59,130 bases of DNA from JAAYEA01 sp012689325. GTDB taxonomy: Bacteria > Chloroflexota > Anaerolineae > JAAYEA01. The notes under the pieces were generated by a model. The model did not search any database. It had not been told where the DNA came from and saw only the letters and a list, made by a program, of their open reading frames with translations. Location of the stretch: contig DAITVZ010000026.1 in NCBI GenBank assembly GCA_036841525.1, positions 1 to 59,130 on the forward strand, given 5' to 3'. Shown here in pieces: positions 1 through 8,217 of this stretch; positions within the stretch are counted from its first letter, which is position 1; each line of letters begins with the position of its first letter. The position numbers and the translations under genes are program-made.

Positions 1-504
1 CGCGGTGGGATGGCTGAGCGGCTTGCCCTCAGCGTCCAGCGCCTGGTAACGCTCGCCCTGGCTGATCGGGTCATAGCAAAGCACGGCCAGCCCATGGCGC
101 GCCATCAGGATACCAGCCCGCTGATAAGACCCCGCCGCTTTGCCCTCATTGTCGTGACCGCAGGGGAGCAACACCGCCGGGTGCTGCCCGCTGCCTGAAG
201 GCAGATACAGATTCGCGGTGATGTGATGCCCTGGCTGGCTATCAAAGATCACCTTCTCGATCCGGTACCCATCGCCGGGCAACACGCCCGCGGTGCGAGG
301 ATTCAGCGGCCCCCGCGCGGGAAAAGGGCCCAACTGAGCCAGGAAGAACTCGCGCCGCTGCGCCTGCCAGGTGGAAATGTCCTCCGCGGTTTTGATCTGC
401 TCGTAAGCCACGGCGCGGCGATCCAGCGCCTCGTAAGCCTGCGCCATCAGAAAGCGATTCATCATCGCCGCGGGCTCCAACGGAGCCCAAGGTTGTGTCT
501 CCAC
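1..504 (-). CDS. alpha/beta hydrolase, acetyl-xylan-esterase-like (3' part cut off by window edge)
   Basis: The reading frame runs from a GTG at 504 to the left edge, giving 168 residues with no stop, so only the N-terminal part is present. An AAGGAG Shine-Dalgarno sequence precedes the GTG at good spacing. The visible part reads like the start of large alpha/beta hydrolases of the acetyl-xylan esterase type: a helical N-terminus, then beta strands around HHITANLYLP, AVLLPCGHDN (oxyanion region) and LAVLCYDPISQGER. The nucleophile elbow lies beyond the edge, so catalytic competence cannot be judged. It is the last visible gene of a minus-strand operon, 22 nt behind the SGNH hydrolase. Deacetylation of plant polysaccharide is an inference from family and context. 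Confidence 0.72.
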   Translation of the reverse strand, partial: METQPWAPLEPAAMMNRFLMAQAYEALDRRAVAYEQIKTAEDISTWQAQRREFFLAQLGPFPARGPLNPRTAGVLPGDGYRIEKVIFDSQPGHHITANLYLPSGSGQHPAVLLPCGHDNEGKAAGSYQRAGILMARHGLAVLCYDPISQGERYQALDAEGKPLSHPTA

Positions 505-526
505 GGTCTTTCTCCTTTTCTCGTCT

Positions 527-1174
527 CTACGGCATGGCCGCGACGGCCCGCAGCCAGGCCTGGGCGATCAACGCGTGGCCCGCGGGCGTCGGATGGACCC
601 CATCGGCGGCCCAGTAGCTGGGCTCACGGCGGGTCGCCGCCGCGGCAAAGACGCCGTCCAGCGCCACGTACAGGGCGTCGAACTCGCGGGCCAACCGCCG
701 CGCCGCGTCGATCTTGGGGTCTAGGTCCTCGCGCCACTTGACGCGATCCTCTGGCACGGGCAGCAGGAACGGCTCGCAGATGATCAGCCGCGCCTTCAGC
801 CGCTCGCGCGTCTGGGTCAGGACCTGCCGATAGGCGGACTCGTAGTCCTGGGCGCTGGTGGGGTCGTTGCGGTCGTAGCGCCGCCAGGTATCGTTGATCC
901 CAATCAAGATCGAGATCCAATCGGGCTGCAACGCCAGGGCGTCGGTCTCCCACCGCGCCACCAGGTCCTTCGCGCGGTTGCCGCTGATCCCCCGGTTGAT
1001 AAACCGCACTCGCTTGGCCGGGCTGAGCGCCGAAAACCAGGCGGCGGTCATCATGGCATAGCCGCGCCCCATTTCGGCGTCGTTCTCGCGGCTGCGCCCC
1101 GCATCGGTGATGCTGTCGCCCTGGAATAGCACCAGGGCGCCGTCTTGGATGATTGTGGGCACGTGTTCCTCCAT
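527..1174 (-). CDS. SGNH/GDSL-family hydrolase
   Basis: A 215-residue protein with all SGNH blocks visible: block I QGDSIT with the nucleophile Ser21, block II Gly in RGISGN (about residue 62-66), block III IGIND with Asn94, and block V DGVHP with Asp191 and His194. This is a complete Ser-His-Asp esterase of the compact single-domain type, probably an acetyl- or acyl-esterase acting on carbohydrate. There is no signal peptide, so it is likely cytoplasmic. It starts only 2 nt after the M55 peptidase stop and is surely co-transcribed with it. The substrate is unknown. Confidence 0.88.
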   Translation of the reverse strand: MEEHVPTIIQDGALVLFQGDSITDAGRSRENDAEMGRGYAMMTAAWFSALSPAKRVRFINRGISGNRAKDLVARWETDALALQPDWISILIGINDTWRRYDRNDPTSAQDYESAYRQVLTQTRERLKARLIICEPFLLPVPEDRVKWREDLDPKIDAARRLAREFDALYVALDGVFAAAATRREPSYWAADGVHPTPAGHALIAQAWLRAVAAMP

Positions 1175-1176
1175 GG

Positions 1177-1965
1177 CTAGAAGCTATAGATATCCAGCGG
1201 CGACTCGAAAACCGCCTCGAAGGTATAGTCGTCGACGCGCTTAGAGAGGGCGGGCCGGTATTCGTCGGCGGTGCTCTTGTTGGGGAAGCGAAGCCGCCCC
1301 TGGATGGGCAGCGCGATGGTGTAGGGCTGGCAGGTCTGGACGCGCCGCAGCGCCTCGATTGCGCCCTGGCGGATCGCCTCGTGGGCCGCCTCCGGCGGGA
1401 GGAGCAGCCCGAATTGTTCGCCAAATCCCTCTTTCACCGCCACCGCGACGGGACCCTCGCCGAAAAAGGCCCGCGCCTCGCGACAACAGGCCGTGTCGCC
1501 GCTGACCATGATCACCGGGGTGCCATAGTGCCCCAAAATCAGCCCTGACTGGGCCATCTCGCCCGACTCGCGGCCGTTGTACCAGTAGCGATTGCCCGCC
1601 TTGGAGCTCTGCGTGTGCCGAAGCATCCCGTCCGGCGTCCCGGCCATAGCGTGGTAGCCCAAGAGGATGGCGGCATCGTAGCCCTGGTGGAAAGCGGCCC
1701 GCTCTGGAAAGCGGGGGCGCGCCACGCCCGTGATGTACCTGGCTCCGGGATGCATCAGCTCGGGGACCATGTTGAAGCCGCCCCCGTGCCCATCCTCCAC
1801 CACCACCTCGGCGGCGCCGCCCGCCAGGCACCCCTCCACCACGGCGCTGATGTCGCCCATCAGCAGCCGGCGCGCCTCCTCATAGAGGTTGCCGCGCTCC
1901 CGCGTTTGTTCAAAGATGCATACCCCGCTGATCCCCTCCAGGTCGGTCAATACAAGAATGCGCAT
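1177..1965 (-). CDS. M55-family D-aminopeptidase (DppA-like)
   Basis: This 262-residue protein has the DppA zinc-binding pattern. The N-terminal strand carries Asp8 and Glu10 (DLEGISG), His60 lies in EDGHGG, His105 in GYHAMAG, and a Glu in NGRESGE (residues 131-136) completes the set. LRHTQS holds the catalytic-type His117. M55 enzymes are decameric zinc aminopeptidases that act on D-amino acid peptides, classically from peptidoglycan turnover. The gene lies between a UROD-like methyltransferase (10 nt upstream) and an SGNH hydrolase (2 nt downstream), an unusual setting. It may serve peptide or amide scavenging, but that role is inferred. Confidence 0.88.
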   Translation of the reverse strand: MRILVLTDLEGISGVCIFEQTRERGNLYEEARRLLMGDISAVVEGCLAGGAAEVVVEDGHGGGFNMVPELMHPGARYITGVARPRFPERAAFHQGYDAAILLGYHAMAGTPDGMLRHTQSSKAGNRYWYNGRESGEMAQSGLILGHYGTPVIMVSGDTACCREARAFFGEGPVAVAVKEGFGEQFGLLLPPEAAHEAIRQGAIEALRRVQTCQPYTIALPIQGRLRFPNKSTADEYRPALSKRVDDYTFEAVFESPLDIYSF

Positions 1966-1975
1966 GGATCATACC

Positions 1976-3001
1976 TCACAGTCGTATGGGATATCGGCCG
2001 TATTTCTGCACGGCGCGGGCCATGGCGATGACGTTCTCCCCCTTCAGGTACCCCGCCAGGCTGTTCCCGCTCGTCACCATGTAGCCGCCGCCGGGGGCGA
2101 TGTCGCGAATCAGCTCCCGCACCTCCTGGTCCACCTCTTCCTCCGTGGCGAGCCCCAGCAGGTTGAGATCCACGTTGCCCATCAGGCAGAGGCGCCCGCC
2201 ATAATCGCGTTTCATGGCGCGAATGTCCATGGCCCCCTTCTCGATGGGGTGGAGCCCCGCGATCCCCAGGCTCAGGATGTCCTCCAGGATGGGCATCAGG
2301 TTGCCATCGCTGTGGACCATCCATGGCAGCGTCACCGCCTCGCGCAGCCGCCGATAGCGCGGCATGACCAACTCGCGAAACACCTTGGGCGAAAAGAAGG
2401 GCGCGCTCTTGAAGGCCAGGTCGTCGGTGGTGGCGAACAAGTCAAATCCCAGCTTGCAGACCCGCTCGGCCACGGCCACGGTCCAGTCGCAATAGAGGTC
2501 CAACACCTTTTCCAGGAACGAGCGGTTCTCGTACAGCGCATAGCTGAACCCGTCTATCCCCAGGCTGAGCATGGTCGGAAAGATGCCCATGCGGGTCACC
2601 AGGCAGGCGGCATAGTCGCCCTTGTTCGCGGCGAACTCGGCGGCCTCCTCATAGAGCGCGTCGTCGTGGGGGTCGGGCAGCTTGAGCATGTCCAGGTCGG
2701 CTTCGGACCGGATCAGGCCCGCGCCGTAGAACAGTCGCCCATCCTGCCCGGCTTCCTTCTTGGCATAGACGGGCGCGCGCAACACGTAGCGGATGTTGTC
2801 CATCTGCAGCCGCGCCGAGACCTCCTTGGCCTCGGCCGCCGTGTACTGGTTGGACTCGCGGTCGAAGGCCTGGCTGGCCGCCGACCACCCCATCACCTGG
2901 GCCGCCAGCGCTCGATCCACGCTGAGCTCGAAATAGGGCACGCGGTCCGGCTCCTGCCGCCGCAGCGCGGTCATCACGCGCTGGCGCGATGTCATGCTCA
3001 T
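1976..3001 (-). CDS. uroporphyrinogen decarboxylase (UROD)-fold protein, methyltransferase-like
   Basis: A 341-residue UROD-fold TIM barrel. The N-terminus (RQRVMTALRRQEPDRVPYFE) and the C-terminal GLHPIEKG, CLMGNVDLN and GGGYMVTSGN segments are typical of the UROD/MtaA/MtbA superfamily. The zinc-ligand HxC motif of corrinoid methyltransferases appears as VHSDGN, without the cysteine. True heme-pathway HemE is unlikely because the gene sits in a sugar-acid catabolic operon. Members of this uncharacterised branch often accompany carbohydrate genes in Chloroflexota and Firmicutes. The start at 3001 follows GGAGG with 6 nt spacing. The exact reaction is unknown. Confidence 0.82.
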   Translation of the reverse strand: MSMTSRQRVMTALRRQEPDRVPYFELSVDRALAAQVMGWSAASQAFDRESNQYTAAEAKEVSARLQMDNIRYVLRAPVYAKKEAGQDGRLFYGAGLIRSEADLDMLKLPDPHDDALYEEAAEFAANKGDYAACLVTRMGIFPTMLSLGIDGFSYALYENRSFLEKVLDLYCDWTVAVAERVCKLGFDLFATTDDLAFKSAPFFSPKVFRELVMPRYRRLREAVTLPWMVHSDGNLMPILEDILSLGIAGLHPIEKGAMDIRAMKRDYGGRLCLMGNVDLNLLGLATEEEVDQEVRELIRDIAPGGGYMVTSGNSLAGYLKGENVIAMARAVQKYGRYPIRL

Positions 3002-3023
3002 GACTGGCCTCCTTCCACGCGGC

Positions 3024-4178
3024 CTAGACGAAAGCCACCGAGCCGTCCTCGCGATAGAGGAAATTCCGGTGCCACGGCTCGTAAGGATGCCCTACCAGGG
3101 CCTCCTCGTTCAGCTCCACGCCCCACCCCGGCTTGTCCGGCACGGGGATGTAGCCATTCACCACCTTCATCGGCTCCCTCAGCACATCGCGGCGCGGGCC
3201 CTCGTCGTCCGGGATATACTCCAGGATGAGGAAATTGGGAATGCTGGCCGCCAGGTGGACGTTCACCGCCGTCGCCAGCGGCCCCATGGGGTTGTGAGGC
3301 GCCACGGTGACGTAAAAGGCCTCGGCCATGGCCGCAATCTTTTTCATTTCCAGGAACCCGCCGGCCACGCAGATATCCGGCTGGATGATATCGGCGCCGT
3401 CGGCCACCAGCAGGTCGCGGAACTCGTACTTGGTGTAAAGGTCCTCGCCGGTGGCCAGCGGGATGTCGATACGCTGCTTGAGTTTGGCCATCGCCTCGAT
3501 GTTCTCCGGGCGCAACGGCTCCTCCAGGAAGAAGGGGCGGTAGGGCTTGAGCACCTCGGCCAGCTCGACGGCGCGGAAGGGCTCCCAGACCCGGGCGTGG
3601 GCGTCCACGCCGATCTCGACGTCGTCGCCCACCGCCTCGCGCACAGCGCGCATCTTGGCCTCAGCGTAGCGCAAGGTGTGCGCCCAGGGCTTGGTGTCGC
3701 TATCCTTGGGATGCGGCCCGATCTTGACCGCGGTGTAGCCATACTTGGCGATGAGCATCTGCGCGTGCTCGGCGGTCTCCTCCGGCGAATCCCCCGCGGT
3801 GATGCCGCGCGCGTGCCCATAGACCCGCACCTTGTCGCGGGTCCTGCCGCCCAGCAGCTTGCAGACCGGCAGCCCCGCCGCCTTGCCCGCCACGTCCCAC
3901 AGCGCCATCTCGATCCCGCTGATGGCCGAGTTGATCACCGAGCCGCCCGGAAACCGGGAAAAGTTGTACATCTTGGCCCACAGATGTTCGACATTGGTGG
4001 GATCCTCGCCCACCAGCCACCCGGCAAAGTCGTCGATAGCCGCCTTGGTGGCCAGGTCCGGCCCCACGGAATAGGCCTCGCCGATGCCGGTGATCCCCGC
4101 GTCGGTGAGCACCTTGACGAAGAGATGGTTACGCCGCCCGAGGCAGGCCACGATGGTCTGAATGCTGCTGATCTTCAT
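3024..4178 (-). CDS. enolase-superfamily sugar-acid dehydratase (mandelate racemase/galactonate dehydratase-like)
   Basis: I start this 384-residue protein at the ATG at 4178 (MKISSIQ), which follows GGAGG. The longer in-frame extension to 4370 would run through the promoters and is rejected. An N-terminal capping domain is followed by a TIM barrel with the expected acid/base and metal residues: the Lys in TAVKIGPHPK, the Asp in GVDAHARVW, the Glu in FLEEPL, the Glu in TGEDLY, and the His in APHNPMGPL. The HNPMGP motif recalls D-galactonate and related acid-sugar dehydratases. It is the first gene of the minus-strand operon. The substrate is probably an aldonic acid, inferred only from family. 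Confidence 0.88.
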   Translation of the reverse strand: MKISSIQTIVACLGRRNHLFVKVLTDAGITGIGEAYSVGPDLATKAAIDDFAGWLVGEDPTNVEHLWAKMYNFSRFPGGSVINSAISGIEMALWDVAGKAAGLPVCKLLGGRTRDKVRVYGHARGITAGDSPEETAEHAQMLIAKYGYTAVKIGPHPKDSDTKPWAHTLRYAEAKMRAVREAVGDDVEIGVDAHARVWEPFRAVELAEVLKPYRPFFLEEPLRPENIEAMAKLKQRIDIPLATGEDLYTKYEFRDLLVADGADIIQPDICVAGGFLEMKKIAAMAEAFYVTVAPHNPMGPLATAVNVHLAASIPNFLILEYIPDDEGPRRDVLREPMKVVNGYIPVPDKPGWGVELNEEALVGHPYEPWHRNFLYREDGSVAFV

Positions 4179-4211
4179 GAGCAGAGCCTCCGTCGCGTCA
4201 GGATGGCAAGC

Positions 4212-4239
4212 AGTATAGACGCATTCGCCAACTTGACAA
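4212..4239 (-). promoter_or_regulatory. sigma70-like promoter for the minus-strand catabolic operon
   Basis: On the minus strand TTGTCA (4234-4239) is followed after 16 nt by TATACT (4212-4217). The start codon of the enolase-superfamily gene lies 34 nt further on. Its -35 box overlaps the -35 box of the plus-strand promoter, so polymerase cannot occupy both at once. Confidence 0.6.
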
Positions 4240-4261
4240 CCCTTCCGCTTCGCGGTATCAT
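4233..4261 (+). promoter_or_regulatory. sigma70-like promoter for the solute-binding protein gene
   Basis: TTGACA (4233-4238), a 17 nt spacer and TATCAT (4256-4261). This leaves an untranslated leader of about 195 nt before the ATG at 4463, with a small hairpin TGGTCC-GCCGT-GGACCA near 4300-4317. The leader shows no riboswitch class I recognise. Confidence 0.6.
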
Positions 4262-4462
4262 GTCGCCTGGTTCTCCTGCGCGCATGGACGCGCCTGTCCG
4301 CCTGGTCCGCCGTGGACCATGGCCCAGTGGAAAGGAGGTTGGCGATTCGGGGTAGAATAGCAGGGCGCACAAAAGTCTCCTGGCCCCGCGCCAGAGGACG
4401 CTCGAGATGAAGTATCGAATCAACCTACCAGACGTCAAAACAAATCATAGGAGCAGATCAGA

Positions 4463-6568
4463 ATGGCAGAGAAGCTAAACCGACGCGCTTTCCTCCGGGG
4501 CACGGCGATGGTGGCGGCGGGCGTTGCAGTGGCGAGCTGCGCGCAGCCCACTCCCGAGACCATCGTGAAAGAAGTCCCGGTAGAAAAAGTCGTCAAAGAA
4601 ACGGTGGTCGTTGAGAAAGAGGTCGCCGTCGAAAAGATCGTCAAAGAGACGGTCATGGTCGAAAAGGAAGTGCCGATCGAGAAAGTCGTGGTCGTCGAGG
4701 GAGAAAAGCCCTCCGCCTACCACGAGGCCCCCATGCTGGCCGAGCTGGTCAAGGCCGGGAAGCTCCCGCCCGTCGAGGAGCGCCTGCCGGAGAACCCGCT
4801 GGTGCTGGAAGTGGTCGAGGGAATCGGCGACTATGGCGGCACCTGGCGCCGCGCCTACAAGGGCGTCTCCGACCGCTGGGGACCGACCAAGATCAACCAC
4901 GAGTTCTTCCTGGAATGGCACATGCCCGTGGGCGGCTCCATCCACATCCAGAACCATGTGGCTGAAAAGTATGAGCAGAACGCCGATGCCACCGAGTTCA
5001 CCTGGTATCTGCGCAAAGGGCAAAAGTGGTCCAACGGCGATCCGCTGACCACCGAGGACGTCAAGTTCTGGTACGAGGATCTCTTCCTGGATCCCAAGAT
5101 CAAGGACAACCAGACCAACGTCAACCTCAAGCCCGGCGGCAAGCCGATGGTGATCGAGATCCTGGACGAGTTCACCTTCAAGACCAAGTTCGCCGCGCCC
5201 AACCCGCTGCTGCCCCTGTTCCTGTGCGTGGGCAACGCCACCTACACCGGCCCCCGCAGCGGCAGCTTTATGGCCCCGGCCAACTACCTGAAGCCCTTCC
5301 ACTACAAGTACGCCAAGCCCGAGGATGTCAAGGCTGCCCTCGTCAAATACGGCAACTTGACCAGTGAAGAGCAGCTCTTCGTCGCGCAGACGGGCAACCT
5401 CAACTTCTGGTTCCACAACCCGGACCTGCCGGTTCTGCAAGCCTGGCGGATGAAGGTTTCGCCCATCGAGAACCAGACCCGCTGCATGATGGAGCGCAAC
5501 CCCTACTACTATGCCGTGGACCCCGCGGGCAACCAGTTGCCCTATATCGACTATGTGACGCACGACTTTTTCGATAACACCGAGGTCTTTGCCTTCAAGC
5601 TGATCAACGGTGAGATCGACTGCCAGCAGCGCCATGTGAGCGTCTCCGACTATACCCTGCTGCGCGAGAACGAGCAGAAGGGCGACTATCGCCTGATCAT
5701 CTGGCGCACGGCCAACACCCTCGCCTACCACTTTAACCTCTCGTGGACCGGCGACCCCGCGCTGGCGGCGATCCTCAACGATGTGCGCTTCCGCCAGGCC
5801 TTCTCCCTAGCCATCGACCGCGACGAGATCAACCAAGTCGTCTACAACGGCCTGATGGAACCTCGCCAGGCCTCGCCCGTCAGCGGCTCGCCCAACTATG
5901 ACCCCGAGTTGGAGACCTACTTTGCCGAGTATGACCCCGATCGGGCCAACGCCCTGCTGGACGAGATGGGCCTGACCAAGAAAGACTCGGAAGGGTATCG
6001 CCTTCGTCCCGATGGCCAGCCGCTGGTGCTGACCATCTGCTCGATGCAGGCCTCCTTCGCTGGCGCCGATGACATGCACCAGATCGTCGTCGACCAGCTC
6101 AAGCTGGTGGGCATCAAGGTTCTGCTCGACCTAGTGGAGCGCTCGCTGTACCAGGAGCGCCTCGACGCGAACCAACTGCACATGACCGCCTGGGTGCAAG
6201 ACCGTAGCGCCATCGTCATGGCCGACGTCAACTGGTACGTGGACGGCGAGAATCCCGCCTGGACCTACTGGCGCGACGGAGATGCCCGTGGCGTCGAGCC
6301 GCCCGCGGACGCCGTCGTTCGGCAGACCTGGGCGCTGTGGGATCAGTGCCGCGCGGAAGCCGATCAGGCCAAGCGCGAAGAGATCTTCAAACAGATGCTG
6401 GCCATCCAGAAAGAGCAGCTCTGGAACGTCGGCGTCGTCGGCGAAGGCCCCGCCCTCTTTGTGACCCGGAACAATTTCCGCAACGTTCCCGACGGCCTCG
6501 TCGAGGACGACCCGCTGCGCGGTGAGGGCCTCGCTCACCCGCCGCAATTCTACTTCAAGGCCGCCTAA
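4463..6568 (+). CDS. ABC transporter solute-binding lipoprotein, family 5 (oligopeptide/sugar type), Tat-exported
   Basis: A 701-residue protein. The N-terminus has a Tat motif, RRAFLRG (residues 7-13), a hydrophobic stretch and a lipobox ending at Cys26 (VASC), so it is exported folded and lipid-anchored. Residues 36-79 are a VEK-rich repeat linker, followed by a family 5 solute-binding domain (DppA/OppA type) to the C-terminus. Such proteins bind peptides or oligosaccharides. No permease or ATPase genes follow; the next gene is an amidohydrolase behind a terminator. It therefore appears solitary and must share a membrane module encoded elsewhere. Its divergent operon suggests a sugar-derived ligand. 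A GGAG-type ribosome site precedes the ATG. Confidence 0.92.
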   Translation: MAEKLNRRAFLRGTAMVAAGVAVASCAQPTPETIVKEVPVEKVVKETVVVEKEVAVEKIVKETVMVEKEVPIEKVVVVEGEKPSAYHEAPMLAELVKAGKLPPVEERLPENPLVLEVVEGIGDYGGTWRRAYKGVSDRWGPTKINHEFFLEWHMPVGGSIHIQNHVAEKYEQNADATEFTWYLRKGQKWSNGDPLTTEDVKFWYEDLFLDPKIKDNQTNVNLKPGGKPMVIEILDEFTFKTKFAAPNPLLPLFLCVGNATYTGPRSGSFMAPANYLKPFHYKYAKPEDVKAALVKYGNLTSEEQLFVAQTGNLNFWFHNPDLPVLQAWRMKVSPIENQTRCMMERNPYYYAVDPAGNQLPYIDYVTHDFFDNTEVFAFKLINGEIDCQQRHVSVSDYTLLRENEQKGDYRLIIWRTANTLAYHFNLSWTGDPALAAILNDVRFRQAFSLAIDRDEINQVVYNGLMEPRQASPVSGSPNYDPELETYFAEYDPDRANALLDEMGLTKKDSEGYRLRPDGQPLVLTICSMQASFAGADDMHQIVVDQLKLVGIKVLLDLVERSLYQERLDANQLHMTAWVQDRSAIVMADVNWYVDGENPAWTYWRDGDARGVEPPADAVVRQTWALWDQCRAEADQAKREEIFKQMLAIQKEQLWNVGVVGEGPALFVTRNNFRNVPDGLVEDDPLRGEGLAHPPQFYFKAA
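4568..4699 (+). repeat. in-frame 48-bp tandem repeat coding a VEK-rich linker
   Basis: Two full and one partial copies of a 16-residue unit lie at residues 36-51, 52-67 and 68-79. The unit pattern is KEVxVEKxVKETVxVE, alternating charged and beta-branched residues. It directly follows the lipid-anchored cysteine and probably forms an extended spacer between membrane and binding domain. Similar tails are common on solute-binding proteins of Chloroflexota. Confidence 0.85.
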
Positions 6569-6598
6569 CCGGCAACGAGTAGATCGCGCCAAGCAAGC

Positions 6599-6648
6599 AC
6601 CCCGGAGGTCGCGGCACATCCTGCCAGAGACCTCCGGGGTCTCTTTTT
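6599..6648 (+). terminator. rho-independent terminator after the solute-binding protein
   Basis: A perfect 12-bp stem, ACCCCGGAGGTC (6599-6610) with GACCTCCGGGGT (6629-6640), is closed by an 18 nt loop and followed by CTCTTTTT. It isolates the solute-binding protein gene from the amidohydrolase operon. Confidence 0.88.
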
Positions 6649-6668
6649 GCCTCCGCACCGCCTCGTAT

Positions 6669-6696
6669 TTGCGCGCTCGCCCCTTTTGCGTACACT
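6669..6696 (+). promoter_or_regulatory. likely promoter of the amidohydrolase-smc operon
   Basis: TTGCGC (6669-6674), a 16 nt spacer and TACACT (6691-6696) lie between the preceding terminator and the TTG start at 6732. The predicted transcript has a leader of about 30 nt with AGGAGGCG as ribosome site. Confidence 0.45.
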
Positions 6697-6731
6697 TGCT
6701 GGCTAGAGCAGATCTACAGGAGGCGCCCCCC

Positions 6732-7469
6732 TTGCAAATCACCGACATTGACACCCATTTCGGCGTGGACCCAGGCAGCGACCTGGACCTCTCGCTGGGC
6801 AACTTGGTCTCTATCCTGCGCCACCACGGCATCCGCCAGGCCCTGACCCATGCGCTGAGCGGCATCCAGTTCGACCATGCCACCGGCAACGACGACACCT
6901 GGGCGGCGTGTCAGGCCCACCCCGAGCTTTTCCCCATCGCCACGGTGGACCCGCGCCGTTTTGTGGGGATGGAGGCCGAGATCGCGCGCCGGGCCGAGCA
7001 GGGCTTCGTCGGCTATCGCTTCTATCCGCAGCGCCAGGGCTGGGCGGTAGACGGGCAGCTCTGTCGGCGGCTGCTGCAGGCCGTGGCCCAGACGGGCAAG
7101 CCAGCGATCATCTCTGTGGCTGGCGCGGGCGATCCCACGCGCCTGTTGCGCGCCGCGGAGGGGCTGGAGCTGCCCTTGGTGCTCAGCGGGACCAGCTATG
7201 GCACGGTCGGCGAGGCGCTGGCCGTCCTGCAAGAGGCCCCCAACTTTCATTTGCAGATGCACATGGTCGCGCTGCCGTTCCAGGTCGAGGAGATGGCGGC
7301 GGTGGGCGCCGCCCGGCTGCTCTTTGGCAGCCTGACCCCCGCCCACTATACCCGTCCCACCTGGGCCATGATCGAGGCCTCCGAGCTGAGCGACGCGGAC
7401 AAGGCGCTCATCCTCGGCGGCAACGCGCGGCGCATCTTTAACCTGCCCGATCCGGAGGCACACCCATGA
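6732..7469 (+). CDS. amidohydrolase-family protein (metal-dependent hydrolase, TIM barrel)
   Basis: I place the start at TTG 6732, 7 nt after AGGAGGCG. A longer frame back to 6522 would overlap the upstream terminator. The product has 245 residues. It begins with ITDIDTHFG, where the usual HxH metal motif is reduced to DxH, and ends with GGNARRIFNLP, the typical amidohydrolase_2 C-terminus. The LFGSLTPAHYTRPTW segment replaces the usual FGSD signature, so the metal site may be incomplete. It overlaps its paralogue by 4 nt (ATGA), suggesting that the two act together, perhaps as a heteromer or on related lactone or amide substrates. Confidence 0.8.
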   Translation: MQITDIDTHFGVDPGSDLDLSLGNLVSILRHHGIRQALTHALSGIQFDHATGNDDTWAACQAHPELFPIATVDPRRFVGMEAEIARRAEQGFVGYRFYPQRQGWAVDGQLCRRLLQAVAQTGKPAIISVAGAGDPTRLLRAAEGLELPLVLSGTSYGTVGEALAVLQEAPNFHLQMHMVALPFQVEEMAAVGAARLLFGSLTPAHYTRPTWAMIEASELSDADKALILGGNARRIFNLPDPEAHP

Positions 7470-8209
7470 CCGAGTGGCTCGTCGACGCCCACCAGCATAA
7501 TGGCCCCTGGCCCTTCCCCGGCCGCTTCGGCGATGTGGAGATGAACCTCCACTACCTGAAGCGCGACGGCATCCGCGCCGCGGTCATCTCCTCCACCGAG
7601 GGCATCGTCTCCAACATGACGCGAGGCAACGCCCGGCTAGGCGCAGCCATCGCCGGCCACCCCGAGCTCTACGCCTATGTAGTGGTCAACCCCACCCACC
7701 TCGCCGCCTCCTGCGCCGAGATGGACGAGTATTATGACAACCCGCAGTTCGTCGCCGCCAAAATCCATCCGGCCTACGCCAAGACGCCCCTCTCCTCGCC
7801 CAACATGGCCCCGCTCATCGCCGAGATCGCCAAGCGCGGCCGCCCGGCGCTGATCCACACCTGGGGCGCCGGCGAAGTGCGTGCGCTGGCCAACTTGGCG
7901 CAGCGCTGGCCGCAGTGGAAGGTGCTCATGGCCCATGGCGGCGGCGACGCCTGGCGCGAGGCTATCGAGGTGGCGCAACAGACGCCCAACATTTACCTGG
8001 AGTTCTGCTGCAGCGCGGTGGAACGCGGCAAGGTGGAGCGCGCCATCGCCGCACTGGGGCCGGAGCGGGTGCTCTTTGGCACCGATGCCACCCTCTTCGA
8101 CACCATGTACATGCTCTCGCTCTATCGCGAGGCGAATCTGTCGCCCGCCGAGTCCAGGCTGGTGATGGGCGAGAACGCGCTGCGCCTGTTCGGCCTGCGC
8201 CTCCCGTGA
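7466..8209 (+). CDS. amidohydrolase 2-family protein
   Basis: A 247-residue TIM-barrel hydrolase with an intact metal set: HxH in DAHQHNG (residues 8-10 region), the Lys in AAKIHPAY, His in LIHTWGAG, His in MAHGGGD, and Asp in LFGTDATLFD. It ends with the family pattern MGENALRLFGL. Relatives include decarboxylases of hydroxybenzoates and lactonases of sugar acids; the substrate here cannot be chosen from sequence. It is translationally coupled to the paralogue before it and lies 8 nt ahead of smc. Confidence 0.85.
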   Translation: MTEWLVDAHQHNGPWPFPGRFGDVEMNLHYLKRDGIRAAVISSTEGIVSNMTRGNARLGAAIAGHPELYAYVVVNPTHLAASCAEMDEYYDNPQFVAAKIHPAYAKTPLSSPNMAPLIAEIAKRGRPALIHTWGAGEVRALANLAQRWPQWKVLMAHGGGDAWREAIEVAQQTPNIYLEFCCSAVERGKVERAIAALGPERVLFGTDATLFDTMYMLSLYREANLSPAESRLVMGENALRLFGLRLP

Positions 8210-8217
8210 GCTAGGAC

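Noticed and set aside
1889..3229. Long plus-strand frames opposite the M55, UROD and enolase genes (for example up to 446 residues)
   Set aside because: Low-complexity antisense translations of well-supported minus-strand genes.
4179..4370. A 64-residue N-terminal extension of the enolase-superfamily protein
   Set aside because: It crosses both promoters and has no homology-like content; ATG 4178 has GGAGG upstream and a normal family N-terminus.
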